Assembly: GCA_002337005.1 (NCBI GenBank)
Contig: DDFD01000081.1
Coordinates: forward strand, 1 to 53,500
DNA length: 53,500 bases
Direction of reading: 5' to 3'
DNA from: Flavobacteriales bacterium UBA1937
Lineage (GTDB): Bacteria; Bacteroidota; Bacteroidia; Flavobacteriales; Weeksellaceae
The position numbers and the translations under genes were made by a program. Positions 24,051 to 32,026 of this stretch are shown here, one piece after another; within the stretch, counting starts at the first letter, position 1; each line of letters begins with the position of its first letter. The notes beneath the pieces were generated by a model. The model did no database searches and was not told where the DNA came from. It saw only the letters and a list, made by a program, of their open reading frames with translations.

Positions 24051-25364
24051 TTATTTTTTTTCAGGAATGTAATTAATGATTACTCTTTGGTTAGAGTTAA
24101 GATATTTTTCAGCTGCTTTTTTCAGGTCTTCTCTGGTGATAGATCTGTAAATGTCTATTTCTTTATTAATTAAATTGGTATTGCCCATCAATACGTTATA
24201 AGTAGCCAAAGAAGATGCAATACCTTGAATGCTAGAATTAGAGTTTACAAACTGGTTTTCGAATTGATTTTGAAGTTTTTGGTAATCTTCTTGCGAAATA
24301 AGTTCTGTTTGTAGTTTTTTAATTTCAGAATCTATGTCAGATTGTAGAGTGGCTTTGGTAGTAGCTCCCATAGGAATCGTAAAAAATGCAAATACACCAC
24401 CATCTTCCATGCCTAGATTAAAGGCTTGTACAGCAAGAGCTTTTTTATCTTGGTCAACTAATTTTTTGTAAAGAACAGACGATTTTCCGTTGCTTAAATA
24501 AGTAGAAAGCATTTGCAATGCATAAGCATCTTTTTCTTTGTTAGAAGGAGTTCTATACGCAAATACATACGCCGGAAGTTGTATGTTTGCATCTGTAACA
24601 GTTACTTCTTTTTCTTGAGTTATAGGCGCATCTTTAGTAAAGTTTTTTGGGAATATTTCACCTTTTGGGATACCTCCATAGTATTCTGCAATCCATTTTT
24701 TGGTTTGTTCTGGTTTCAAGTCTCCAGCTACCACCAAAGTAGCATTGTTCGGAACGTAATATTTTTTATAAAAATCTAAAAACTCATCTAGTTTAGCCGC
24801 ATTTAGGTCTTCCATAGAACCAATTGTAGGCCAATGATAAGGGTGGTTAGTAAATAAATTATTAAGAATTGCGGTAAGTAGATTTCCATAAGGTTGGTTA
24901 TCCATTCTCATTCTTTTTTCTTCTTTTACTACTTCTCTTTGAGTATCTACCCCTATTTGATTAATGACAGCATGGCGCATTCTCTCTGCTTCCATCCAAA
25001 GTCCTAATTGAAGATTGTTAGAAGGAAAGGTTTCGTAGTAATACGTTCTATCACTGGTAGTATTGGCATTATTTTGACCTCCGTTAGAAGCTACAATTTT
25101 CATCCATTCTCCTCTTTTAATGTTGGGCGTTCCTTCGAAAAGTAAATGCTCGAAAAAGTGAGCAAAACCAGTTCTGCCTTTTACCTCGTCTTTAGCACCT
25201 ACATGGTACATTACACCAGTGGTAATTACAGGTGCAGAATTGTCTTGATGAAGAATTACGTGGAGACCATTTGGGAGATCATACTCCTCAAATTTTATTT
25301 GCTGTGCATTCATTACAGTACCTAGAAATGCGATTGCAGCAAATGATAATAAAGTTTTTTTCAT
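24051..25364 (-). CDS. M16 family zinc peptidase, catalytic partner
   Basis: A 437-residue exported peptidase (signal peptide to VMNAQ). The inverted zinc motif HFFEH gives His69, Glu72 and His73, with the distal ligand at about Glu149 (VVKEEKRMR). The second half includes the usual NKEKDAYALQMLSTYLSNGKSS segment. M16B enzymes act as clamshell heterodimers that degrade peptides; the partner is the next gene. Together they probably process small peptides in the periplasm. The promoter looks weak (TAATTTTAG near 25390 on the minus strand). Confidence 0.93.
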   Translation of the reverse strand: MKKTLLSFAAIAFLGTVMNAQQIKFEEYDLPNGLHVILHQDNSAPVITTGVMYHVGAKDEVKGRTGFAHFFEHLLFEGTPNIKRGEWMKIVASNGGQNNANTTSDRTYYYETFPSNNLQLGLWMEAERMRHAVINQIGVDTQREVVKEEKRMRMDNQPYGNLLTAILNNLFTNHPYHWPTIGSMEDLNAAKLDEFLDFYKKYYVPNNATLVVAGDLKPEQTKKWIAEYYGGIPKGEIFPKNFTKDAPITQEKEVTVTDANIQLPAYVFAYRTPSNKEKDAYALQMLSTYLSNGKSSVLYKKLVDQDKKALAVQAFNLGMEDGGVFAFFTIPMGATTKATLQSDIDSEIKKLQTELISQEDYQKLQNQFENQFVNSNSSIQGIASSLATYNVLMGNTNLINKEIDIYRSITREDLKKAAEKYLNSNQRVIINYIPEKK

Positions 25365-25483
25365 TGATAATGATATTTTTTCTAAAATTAGTAATAAAAT
25401 GTGAGATCTCGTTACATCAAAATATTAAAAAATTTTTATCAATTGTATTTCAAATTAAAGCCAAGAAATTCATCCTTTTTATT

Positions 25484-25491
25484 TATTTTTG
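25484..25491 (+). promoter_or_regulatory. -7 promoter box for the UvrD/PcrA helicase
   Basis: TATTTTTG, 23 bases before the ATG at 25515. Confidence 0.55.
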
Positions 25492-25514
25492 AGGCTTAAA
25501 TTTTATTAGGAGAA

Positions 25515-27833
25515 ATGGATTATTTGAAAGGATTAAATGAACCTCAGTATGAAGCAGTTACCACTTTGCAAGGACCTCTGATGGTTTTAGCAGGAGCTGG
25601 TTCTGGTAAAACGCGTGTTCTTACGATGAGAATTGCACACCTTATTACTAATGGTGTAGATCCGTTTCAGATTTTGGCGCTCACTTTTACCAACAAAGCA
25701 GCCAAAGAAATGAAAGAACGTATCGCAAAAGTAGTGGGAAATAGCAATGCCAGAAGCCTTTGGATGGGAACTTTCCACTCTGTTTTTGCTAGGATTCTGA
25801 GAAGTGAAGCACACTATTTAGGTTTTCCTTCTAATTTCACCATTTATGATACGCAAGATTCTTTGAACGTTCTGAAAAAAGTTTTAAAAGACTTAAATAT
25901 AGACTCAGATTTATACAAACCAAAGAAAGTTCAATCTAGAATTTCGGCGTATAAGAATAATTTGATTACAGTAAATGCTTACTTCAAAAATCCTGAAATA
26001 ATGGAAGCTGATGAACGTGCCAATATGAAATTTATGGGACAAATTTATCAGAAATATGTAGAGCAATGCTTCAAAAATGGTGCAATGGATTTTGATGATT
26101 TATTGTTAAGAACCAACGAATTATTAACCAGATTTCCAGAAGTTTTAGCGAAATATCAAGACCGTTTCAGATATATTTTGGTAGATGAGTACCAAGATAC
26201 CAATCATTCCCAATATTTAATTGTAAAAGCACTTTCGTCTAAATTTGAAAATATCTGTGTAGTAGGTGATGATGCCCAATCTATTTATTCTTTCCGAGGT
26301 GCGAATATTTATAATATTTTGAACTTTAAGAAAGATTATCCTGATGCCAAAACAGTTTCCCTAGAACAAAATTACCGTTCTACTCAGAATATCGTAAATG
26401 CGGCTAATGTGGTAATTGCCAAGAATAAAGCACAATTCCCGAAAAACGTTTTTAGTGACAATGAAATCGGCGAAAAAATAAAAGTCTATCGTTCACTTTC
26501 AGACGCAGACGAAGCCAATTTTGTGGCAAATAACATTTGGGAGCAGCACAATTCTCATCAAAGAAAATTTACAGATTTTGCGATTTTATACAGAACCAAT
26601 TCACAAACCAGGGCTTTCGAAGATGCGCTGAGACGTAAAAATATTCCGTATAGAGTCTATGGTGGTTTAAGTTTTTACCAAAGAAAAGAAATTAAAGATT
26701 TGGTAGCTTATCTCAGAATTCTTGTGAATGAAAATGACAATGAAGCTTTGATGAGAATCATCAATTATCCAGCTCGTTCCATCGGAGAAACTACTCAAAA
26801 TAAATTGATTGTTTTTTCAGATTCTCAAAATATAAGAGTAGTAGATGTTTTAAATAATCTTGGGCATTATGCACCTCAATTAAGTTTAAATAATGGTGTG
26901 ATTGCTAAATTGGCAGATTTTTGGTCGATGATTAAAGCGTTTCAAGTAATGCTAAAAACCGAAAATGCGTACACCGTAGCGATGGAAGTTGCCCAAAGAA
27001 GTGGTTTGATTAAATTTTTAAAAGACGACCAAACTCCAGAAGGAATTTCTAGGGTAGAAAACGTACAAGAATTGATGAATTCTATGCAAGGTTTCATAGA
27101 CGAGCAAAAACAATTAGAAGACGGCGACCCTAGTTTATCAAGTTTTTTAGAAAACATCGCCCTTTCTACAGACCAAGATAAAAAATCTGAAAATGAAGAC
27201 CAAGTTTCTTTAATGACCATCCATTTATCCAAAGGTTTAGAATTTCCTGTAGTACATTTGGTAGGATTAGAAGAGAATCTTTTCCCAAGTTTTATGAGTT
27301 CTTCCACACGCGAAGAATTAGAAGAAGAGCGAAGATTATTCTACGTAGCATTAACCAGAGCAGAAAAGCAAGTGTTTTTCTCTTACGCCATTTCCAGATT
27401 TCAATGGGGAAAAATTACCGATGCCGAACCTTCTAGATTCTTGAGCGAAATAGATGCCGAATATTTAGAATTTGTAAATCCTGTGGTAGAGAAAAAAGTA
27501 TTTAACAGGTCTGGTCTAACTTCGGATATTTTTGGAGATTTCTCAGAACCGAAATTTGTTAAAAAAGAACCGAAAAAAACATTTAATTCTCCTGAATCTA
27601 CCATTCAGCCAAAGAATTTAAAACCTGTAGCTTCTGCCAGAATCATTAATCCGAGCGGAAATTCATCTCAAGATATTGAGGTAGGTGATAACGTTCGCCA
27701 CGATAGATTTGGGGTTGGCGAAGTGATTTTCTTAGACGGAACTGACCCAGAAAACATTAAAGCAAAAGTGAAATTTGCCACAGAAGGAGAAAAAAATTTA
27801 ATCCTCAAATTTGCAAAATTGACAAAATTATAA
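25515..27833 (+). CDS. pcrA: UvrD/PcrA-type DNA helicase
   Basis: A 772-residue superfamily 1A helicase. The Q-motif region LNEPQYEAV leads to Walker A GAGSGKT (27-33), then TFTNKAAKEMKER (Ia), VDEYQDTN (II), GDDAQSIYSFRGA (III), LEQNYRST (IV), MTIHLSKGLEFPVVHLVGL (V) and VALTRAEK (VI). The C-terminal tudor-like VRHDRFGVGEVIFLDG is characteristic of PcrA. It unwinds 3'-5' in nucleotide excision and mismatch repair and removes stalled RNA polymerase. Length and domains are complete; a terminator follows at once. Confidence 0.95.
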   Translation: MDYLKGLNEPQYEAVTTLQGPLMVLAGAGSGKTRVLTMRIAHLITNGVDPFQILALTFTNKAAKEMKERIAKVVGNSNARSLWMGTFHSVFARILRSEAHYLGFPSNFTIYDTQDSLNVLKKVLKDLNIDSDLYKPKKVQSRISAYKNNLITVNAYFKNPEIMEADERANMKFMGQIYQKYVEQCFKNGAMDFDDLLLRTNELLTRFPEVLAKYQDRFRYILVDEYQDTNHSQYLIVKALSSKFENICVVGDDAQSIYSFRGANIYNILNFKKDYPDAKTVSLEQNYRSTQNIVNAANVVIAKNKAQFPKNVFSDNEIGEKIKVYRSLSDADEANFVANNIWEQHNSHQRKFTDFAILYRTNSQTRAFEDALRRKNIPYRVYGGLSFYQRKEIKDLVAYLRILVNENDNEALMRIINYPARSIGETTQNKLIVFSDSQNIRVVDVLNNLGHYAPQLSLNNGVIAKLADFWSMIKAFQVMLKTENAYTVAMEVAQRSGLIKFLKDDQTPEGISRVENVQELMNSMQGFIDEQKQLEDGDPSLSSFLENIALSTDQDKKSENEDQVSLMTIHLSKGLEFPVVHLVGLEENLFPSFMSSSTREELEEERRLFYVALTRAEKQVFFSYAISRFQWGKITDAEPSRFLSEIDAEYLEFVNPVVEKKVFNRSGLTSDIFGDFSEPKFVKKEPKKTFNSPESTIQPKNLKPVASARIINPSGNSSQDIEVGDNVRHDRFGVGEVIFLDGTDPENIKAKVKFATEGEKNLILKFAKLTKL

Positions 27834-27836
27834 ACC

Positions 27837-27864
27837 AAAAACGTGTGTAAAAACACGTTTTTTT
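27837..27864 (+). terminator. Terminator after pcrA
   Basis: AACGTGT / ACACGTT hairpin followed by a T7 run. Confidence 0.75.
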
Positions 27865-27881
27865 AATATGTATAATTTACT

Positions 27882-28718
27882 ATGAAAAAGTTTTTTGCCT
27901 TTTTATTTTTATTGTTTATCTCTACGCAGATTTTTGCGCAGAATAAAGATTATCAAATTGTTAATAATATTCATTATTATGATGAAACTACCAATAAGTC
28001 TGATGTTTACATTAATGAACGTTGTGTTTTAGATATTTATATCCCAAAAAATGTGAAAAATTTTTCTACGGTTATTTGGTTTCACGGTGGTGGATTAACG
28101 GGCGGAAACAAAGAAATTCCGAAATATCTACAAGAAAAAAGAATTGCAGTGATTGGTGTTAATTACAGACTTTCTCCCAAAGTAAATGCTGCCAAAGGGA
28201 TAGACGATGCAGCAGCAGCTACAGCTTGGGTTTTTAAAAATATCAGAAATTATGGGGGCAGCGAAAATTTAATTTTTATTTCAGGGCATTCGGCTGGCGG
28301 TTATTTGGCGAGTATGGTGGCACTCAACAAAGATTATTTGGCAAAATATAATATAGATGCTAATCAACTGGCAGGGATTATTCCTTTTAGTGGACACGCT
28401 ATTACACATTTTACCATCAGAAAAGAAAGAGGTTTCCCAGAATATAAACCTCAGATAGACGAATTTGCACCTATTTATTTCGTGAGAGCAGATGCACCGC
28501 CAATGTTGTTGATTACTGGTGATAGAGAATTGGAACTTCTCGGTAGATACGAAGAAAATGCCTATATGCTTAGAATGATGAAATTAGCAGGACACAAACA
28601 AACTACTTTATATGAATTGCAAGGTTTTGACCACGGAGGAATGGCTGAGCCTGCTTTTCCATTACTTTTAAAAGAAATAAAAAGAATTGAAAAACTGAAA
28701 GAAATAAATAATAATTAA
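27882..28718 (+). CDS. Exported alpha/beta hydrolase (esterase-like)
   Basis: A 278-residue protein with a signal peptide (FAFLFLLFISTQIFAQ). It has the hormone-sensitive-lipase/BD-FAE-like fold: the oxyanion motif HGGG (FHGGGLTGGNK), the nucleophile elbow GHSAGG, the acid-containing LLITGDRELE, and a catalytic His in GFDHGGM. Such enzymes cleave short acyl esters, often on carbohydrates. No CAZyme neighbours are present to narrow the substrate. A DUF6263 gene follows in the same direction after 49 bases. Confidence 0.88.
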   Translation: MKKFFAFLFLLFISTQIFAQNKDYQIVNNIHYYDETTNKSDVYINERCVLDIYIPKNVKNFSTVIWFHGGGLTGGNKEIPKYLQEKRIAVIGVNYRLSPKVNAAKGIDDAAAATAWVFKNIRNYGGSENLIFISGHSAGGYLASMVALNKDYLAKYNIDANQLAGIIPFSGHAITHFTIRKERGFPEYKPQIDEFAPIYFVRADAPPMLLITGDRELELLGRYEENAYMLRMMKLAGHKQTTLYELQGFDHGGMAEPAFPLLLKEIKRIEKLKEINNN

Positions 28719-28767
28719 TCTGAAAATTACCGTAAAATTTCATATTTTTACACAAAACAACTTAAAA

Positions 28768-29673
28768 ATGAAAAAATTATCAACTTTTGTACTGTTGTTC
28801 TTGGCAATTGTAACTTTTGCTCAGACTTACAATATTTCATTGAATCTTAAAAAAGGAGAAACATATCACACACTTACAGATATTAAAATGGATATGCTCC
28901 AAAAAGTAATGGGACAAGAAATGCCTATGAAAATGAATATGTTGCTAGGTCTTTCTTTCAATGTTTTAGAAGTTCAAAAAGACGTTTTTAATCTAGAAGC
29001 TAAGTATAGTTATTTAGGAACTAATGTTTCTATGATGGGACAAGACTTTGTTATGGCTTCGGATGCAGATATTTCTTTACCTCCTAATAAATTAATGGCA
29101 TCTATGGTTAATGTACCTTTTACAATGAAGGTAAAGTCTAATGGAGATGTAATAGAAGTAGTTGGTTATGAGAAGGTTATAGATGCTATGAAAAGTGCTA
29201 TGCCAGATTCTCCTTCTACTAAAGAATTTGAAAAATCTTATTCTAAAGAACAAATTTCTCAAAATTTTAAGTCAACTTTCTTTGCTATTCCTCCAAAACC
29301 TGTAAAAATTGGGGAAACTTGGAATGCTGTTTTTGTAAGCAAAAATAATGATATTGATATTTCTAATAATATGATTTGTAAACTAGAAGCTGTAGAAGGT
29401 GATGTTTATAAAATTTCTTACACCGGTGATTTAGTAGCAAAAGAAGGTACAACTATGGAGAAAGAAGGAATGAAAATGAGTGTGAAAAAAATGGATGGAA
29501 AAATGAGTGGAACTCTACTTCTAGATAAAAAATCTTCTTGGGTAAATTCTAGTGATAACCTAGGTAATCTGAATATGCAGATAGAAGCGGATATCAACGG
29601 AAATATGATGCCGATGGAAAGTGAAATCAAAATGGTATATAAAACCACTAACCAACCTACTCCTAAAAAATAA
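28768..29673 (+). CDS. DUF6263-like exported protein
   Basis: A 301-residue protein with a signal peptide (LLFLAIVTFAQ). It consists of one beta-rich domain: NISLNLKKGETYHTLTDIKMD, a methionine-rich stretch with many QEMPMKMN-type repeats (about 38-60), the SFNVLEV and PFTMKVKSNGDVIEV strands, and PKPVKIGETWNAVF before a final sheet. This matches the Bacteroidota family DUF6263 of unknown function. The methionine content (over 20 Met) is unusual and could suit metal binding, which is speculative. A strong terminator follows. Confidence 0.75.
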   Translation: MKKLSTFVLLFLAIVTFAQTYNISLNLKKGETYHTLTDIKMDMLQKVMGQEMPMKMNMLLGLSFNVLEVQKDVFNLEAKYSYLGTNVSMMGQDFVMASDADISLPPNKLMASMVNVPFTMKVKSNGDVIEVVGYEKVIDAMKSAMPDSPSTKEFEKSYSKEQISQNFKSTFFAIPPKPVKIGETWNAVFVSKNNDIDISNNMICKLEAVEGDVYKISYTGDLVAKEGTTMEKEGMKMSVKKMDGKMSGTLLLDKKSSWVNSSDNLGNLNMQIEADINGNMMPMESEIKMVYKTTNQPTPKK

Positions 29674-29695
29674 ATTTTTAATATATTTAAAAGTA

Positions 29696-29724
29696 ATGCC
29701 CCGAATTTTCGGGGCAATTTTTTT
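29696..29724. terminator. Bidirectional terminator
   Basis: TGCCCCGA / TCGGGGCA stem with a T-run on the plus strand, between the DUF6263 gene and the end of the TA/HipA operon. Confidence 0.85.
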
Positions 29725-30106
29725 ATTTTACCAATTCTTCAAAAAGTCTATCAAAAGTTTTGTCTAAATCTTTAGATTTTCCAGGATGAGGTCTCGAAGT
29801 TTGGATTACAGCACTTCTTACTGCTGTTAGCCAACGAAATCTTTCTGGGATGTCTAGCAAAGCAATTGGTCCGCCTTCTTTCTCACCTTTGGCAACTTTT
29901 TGGAAGTTTTCCAGGTTTTTAAAAACTTCATCGTAGTCTAATTTGCTGTGCATCAGTTGAAATTTGTCTTTACAGAGATAAAATTCTACTCTTATGTATT
30001 TCTGTTTCTTAGAAAACATCACCAATCCTATGTTGAAAAACTCTTCTCTTTCAACTTTTGGTACAAGCCTAATTACGGCGTATTCGTAAATTTTATCCTC
30101 TTGCAT
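29723..30106 (-). CDS. DUF3037 protein, partner of the HipA-like kinase
   Basis: 127 residues matching DUF3037: YEYAVIRLVPKVEREEFFNIGLVMF at the start and IPERFRWLTAVRSAVIQTSRPHPG near the end. DUF3037 genes are repeatedly found directly next to HipA-like (HipA_2) kinase genes, from my knowledge of these families. Here it overlaps the kinase gene by 14 bases. The role is unknown; being the last gene in a toxin-antitoxin-style operon suggests it regulates or is the target of the kinase. Confidence 0.85.
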   Translation of the reverse strand: MQEDKIYEYAVIRLVPKVEREEFFNIGLVMFSKKQKYIRVEFYLCKDKFQLMHSKLDYDEVFKNLENFQKVAKGEKEGGPIALLDIPERFRWLTAVRSAVIQTSRPHPGKSKDLDKTFDRLFEELVK

Positions 30107-30872
30107 TTTTGGCTTCGTTTAAAAATATTTCAGAATTTTCTAATCTGGTTTTCAGGAAATTAAAATAAATTTCTCTTATTTCTTCTGGCGTTTCATCAGC
30201 ATCGTTCCATTGCAACCAATCTTCGGGAATTAAATTGATAAGTTCTTTAAAAATTTTATCATTTAAAACAGATTTTGCAAAAGCATCTGCTTCGTCTAAT
30301 TTTGTAGCTTGAGGTAGTAAAACGTGGTCTTTTATATATTTAAAAGGCGTTTTTGCTGCCATATCGAAATTTTGCCAAGAATGATGAAAATAGAAAGAAG
30401 CGCCATTATCAATCACCCAAAGTTCTTTGTGCCACCAAAGTAAATTGGTATTCTTAAAAGTTCTGTCAATATTGGTAATGAATGCGTCTAGCCAAACAAT
30501 TTTGGAAGCTAAAAGTGCATCAATTTTCATACTTGGATCGTATGCAATCGCTCCAGAAAGATAATGCAAACCTAAGTTCAAGCCTTCCGAAAATTTCAAT
30601 AAATCCTGAATTTCTTCATCGGCTTCGGTTCTCCCGAAATCTACGTCTAAATTTGCAAAAACTAATTCTGGAATTTTCAATCCTAAAATTTCTGCAATTT
30701 TTCCTCCCAACAATTCAGAAATAAGCATTTTTACACCGTGACCAGCGCCTCGAAATTTCAAAACATATTTAAAATCATCATCCGATTCTGCCAACGCAGG
30801 CAAACTTCCACCTTCTCGCAACGGAAGGATATAGCGCATTACGGTAACTTTTCTTAAGTTTAAGTCTTTCAT
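30093..30872 (-). CDS. HipA-like kinase
   Basis: A 259-residue stand-alone kinase-fold protein of the HipA_2 type, far shorter than HipA (about 440). A Gly-containing stretch with the probable ATP lysine is YVLKF (Lys39), followed by GAGHG. The catalytic block reads FITNIDRTFKNTN (131-143), with Asp136 and Asn141/Asn143 where HipA has D and N. WVIDNGASF (152-160) gives the metal-binding Asp155. All active residues look intact, so it should phosphorylate something. I use ATG 30872; the longer frame begins at a TTG inside the upstream toxin gene. HipA itself phosphorylates GltX; the target here is unknown. Confidence 0.85.
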   Translation of the reverse strand: MKDLNLRKVTVMRYILPLREGGSLPALAESDDDFKYVLKFRGAGHGVKMLISELLGGKIAEILGLKIPELVFANLDVDFGRTEADEEIQDLLKFSEGLNLGLHYLSGAIAYDPSMKIDALLASKIVWLDAFITNIDRTFKNTNLLWWHKELWVIDNGASFYFHHSWQNFDMAAKTPFKYIKDHVLLPQATKLDEADAFAKSVLNDKIFKELINLIPEDWLQWNDADETPEEIREIYFNFLKTRLENSEIFLNEAKNARG

Positions 30873-30885
30873 TTTAATTAAATTT

Positions 30886-31185
30886 TCACTCTTCAAGCCT
30901 TGGAATAATGTCCATTTGTTGATGCAAAATTCGGATAATTTCTATTTCGTTGTTTTTTAAATTTATTTTGTAAAAAATAAAGTGCGATTTCACTCTAGTA
31001 CGAAAATAACTTTTTCTAATAAAATGAAAATCCTCGCCAATTTTAGGGTTTTCAGCAAGATATTCTATCTCGTTCATGAGCAAGTTGAAATAATAATCTG
31101 CTTGTTCCAAAGACCAAGTTTCAAAAGTATAAAGCCAAATATTTTCGAGGTCATTTTCCGCTTCATTACTTATTTTATAATTCAT
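30886..31185 (-). CDS. parE: RelE/ParE family toxin
   Basis: A 99-residue toxin with the ParE/RelE fold: ISNEAENDLENIWLYTFETWS (first helices), AENPKIGEDF, then YFRTRVKSHFIFYKI and IEIIRILHQQMDI, the usual final strands with the conserved RILH. ParE toxins inhibit DNA gyrase, while RelE toxins cut mRNA; ParE is favoured because of the ParD-like partner. Its ATG overlaps the antitoxin stop as ATGA. The HipA-like gene begins 13 bases further on. Confidence 0.9.
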   Translation of the reverse strand: MNYKISNEAENDLENIWLYTFETWSLEQADYYFNLLMNEIEYLAENPKIGEDFHFIRKSYFRTRVKSHFIFYKINLKNNEIEIIRILHQQMDIIPRLEE

Positions 31186-31433
31186 GAATTTTCGGCGTGT
31201 TTTTCATGTAGATTTTTCAAGAAAGAATCACGATTAAAATTTTCAGAAAACCCAGATTTTTCACCTTTTTTGAGTTCGTTGATAAGCAATGTTTTTTTTG
31301 ATTCTTCATGCTCAAAAACTCGTAATGCAGTTCTTATGACTTCGCTTGCAGAAGAAAATTTCCCAGATTTCACTTGATCTGAAATAAAGTTTTCAAAGTA
31401 TTCGCCAAGTAATATCGAAGTATTTTTTGCCAT
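31182..31433 (-). CDS. parD: ParD-like antitoxin
   Basis: 83 residues. The N terminus NTSILLGEYFENFISDQVKSGKFSSASEVIRTALRVFE is a typical ParD ribbon-helix-helix DNA-binding domain. The C-terminal part (KGEKSGFSENFNRDSFLKNLHEK) would wrap the toxin. Such antitoxins repress their own promoter; a perfect palindrome overlapping the -7 box at 31450-31470 is a good operator candidate. First gene of a four-gene operon. Confidence 0.9.
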   Translation of the reverse strand: MAKNTSILLGEYFENFISDQVKSGKFSSASEVIRTALRVFEHEESKKTLLINELKKGEKSGFSENFNRDSFLKNLHEKHAENS

Positions 31434-31449
31434 TACCTTAAATTTTATT

Positions 31450-31470
31450 CAAATATACCAAAAATTGGTA
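31450..31470 (-). promoter_or_regulatory. Promoter and palindromic operator of the parDE-hipA-like operon
   Basis: The minus strand carries an exact -7 box TATATTTG (31450-31457). Immediately upstream, and sharing two bases with it, is the perfect palindrome TACCAA-N3-TTGGTA (31456-31470). That location between -33 and -7 is where a ribbon-helix-helix repressor would block RNA polymerase. Confidence 0.6.
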
Positions 31471-31572
31471 TTCAAAAATAAATATTTTCAAAAATAAAAA
31501 CTTCAATTCCAACTTCAAATTATATCTAAAAGTTATTTTCATTTTTTTAAATCTTAATTAAAACAAATTAAA

Positions 31573-31580
31573 TAACTTTG
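31573..31580 (+). promoter_or_regulatory. -7 promoter box for the small orphan gene
   Basis: TAACTTTG, an exact TAnnTTTG match 22 bases before ATG 31603. Confidence 0.5.
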
Positions 31581-31602
31581 TTAACAGTTAGAACGAATTG
31601 TT

Positions 31603-31851
31603 ATGTTTTTTTTTAGACCTAAAAAAATTATTTTTAAAGGAAGAAGTGGGCTTATTTTTAAACCAAATAAAAATGAGTCTTATTATATTGACTCTGAAAT
31701 GTTAAATGGAAAATATGATATTGTCATTTATATTGATAGTATTCGAAAACAACCAAAAAATATAGAATTGAGTTTAGATAAAAAAAACGAAATATCACAA
31801 TTGTTGTTGCAAGAACTGAAAAATCAGGGGTTGAAATTTATCGTTAGATAA
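31603..31851 (+). CDS. Small hypothetical protein, 82 residues
   Basis: I do not recognise it. It is basic, without signal peptide or membrane segment, and reads like a small mixed alpha/beta domain: FKGRSGLIFKPNKNESYYIDSEML, then YDIVIYIDSIRKQP, then IELSLDKKNEISQLLLQELKNQGLKF with a predicted final helix. The promoter and regular codon use support a real gene. It is very AT-rich and lies between the toxin-antitoxin operon and polA, back to back with the antitoxin. An immunity-protein-like role would be a guess. Confidence 0.6.
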   Translation: MFFFRPKKIIFKGRSGLIFKPNKNESYYIDSEMLNGKYDIVIYIDSIRKQPKNIELSLDKKNEISQLLLQELKNQGLKFIVR

Positions 31852-31889
31852 ACAAATCCATCTTCTAAAAGATAAAAATTTACGTTGTG

Positions 31890-31906
31890 CGAAGTCTGTG
31901 ACTTCG
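31890..31906. repeat. GAAGTC palindrome
   Basis: CGAAGTC-TGT-GACTTCG, a perfect 7-bp hairpin flanked by GC and TGGC, related in style to the CGAAGTGGC mini-hairpins at 5803 and 7329. Confidence 0.5.
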
Positions 31907-31980
31907 TGGCAATATGAAAGCAAACCTTTATGAGAAGAAAAACCTGTTATAGTCCAAAGAACATCCAACCAAAAAAACTT

Positions 31981-32008
31981 TCAACTTCCGACTTCCGACT
32001 TCCGACTT
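31981..32008 (+). repeat. ACTTCCG heptamer repeat upstream of polA
   Basis: Three consecutive ACTTCCG heptamers end 6 bases before the polA -7 box. Confidence 0.6.
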
Positions 32009-32013
32009 TTCCC

Positions 32014-32021
32014 TATCTTTG
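32014..32021 (+). promoter_or_regulatory. -7 promoter box abutting polA
   Basis: TATCTTTG, then five bases, then ATG 32027; a leaderless transcript is likely. Confidence 0.6.
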
Positions 32022-32026
32022 CTTTT

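Noticed and set aside
31182..31433. Antitoxin as a HipB-like partner of the HipA-like kinase
   Set aside because: Its N terminus is a ribbon-helix-helix of ParD type, not the Xre-type helix-turn-helix of HipB, and it is coupled to the ParE toxin by an ATGA overlap.
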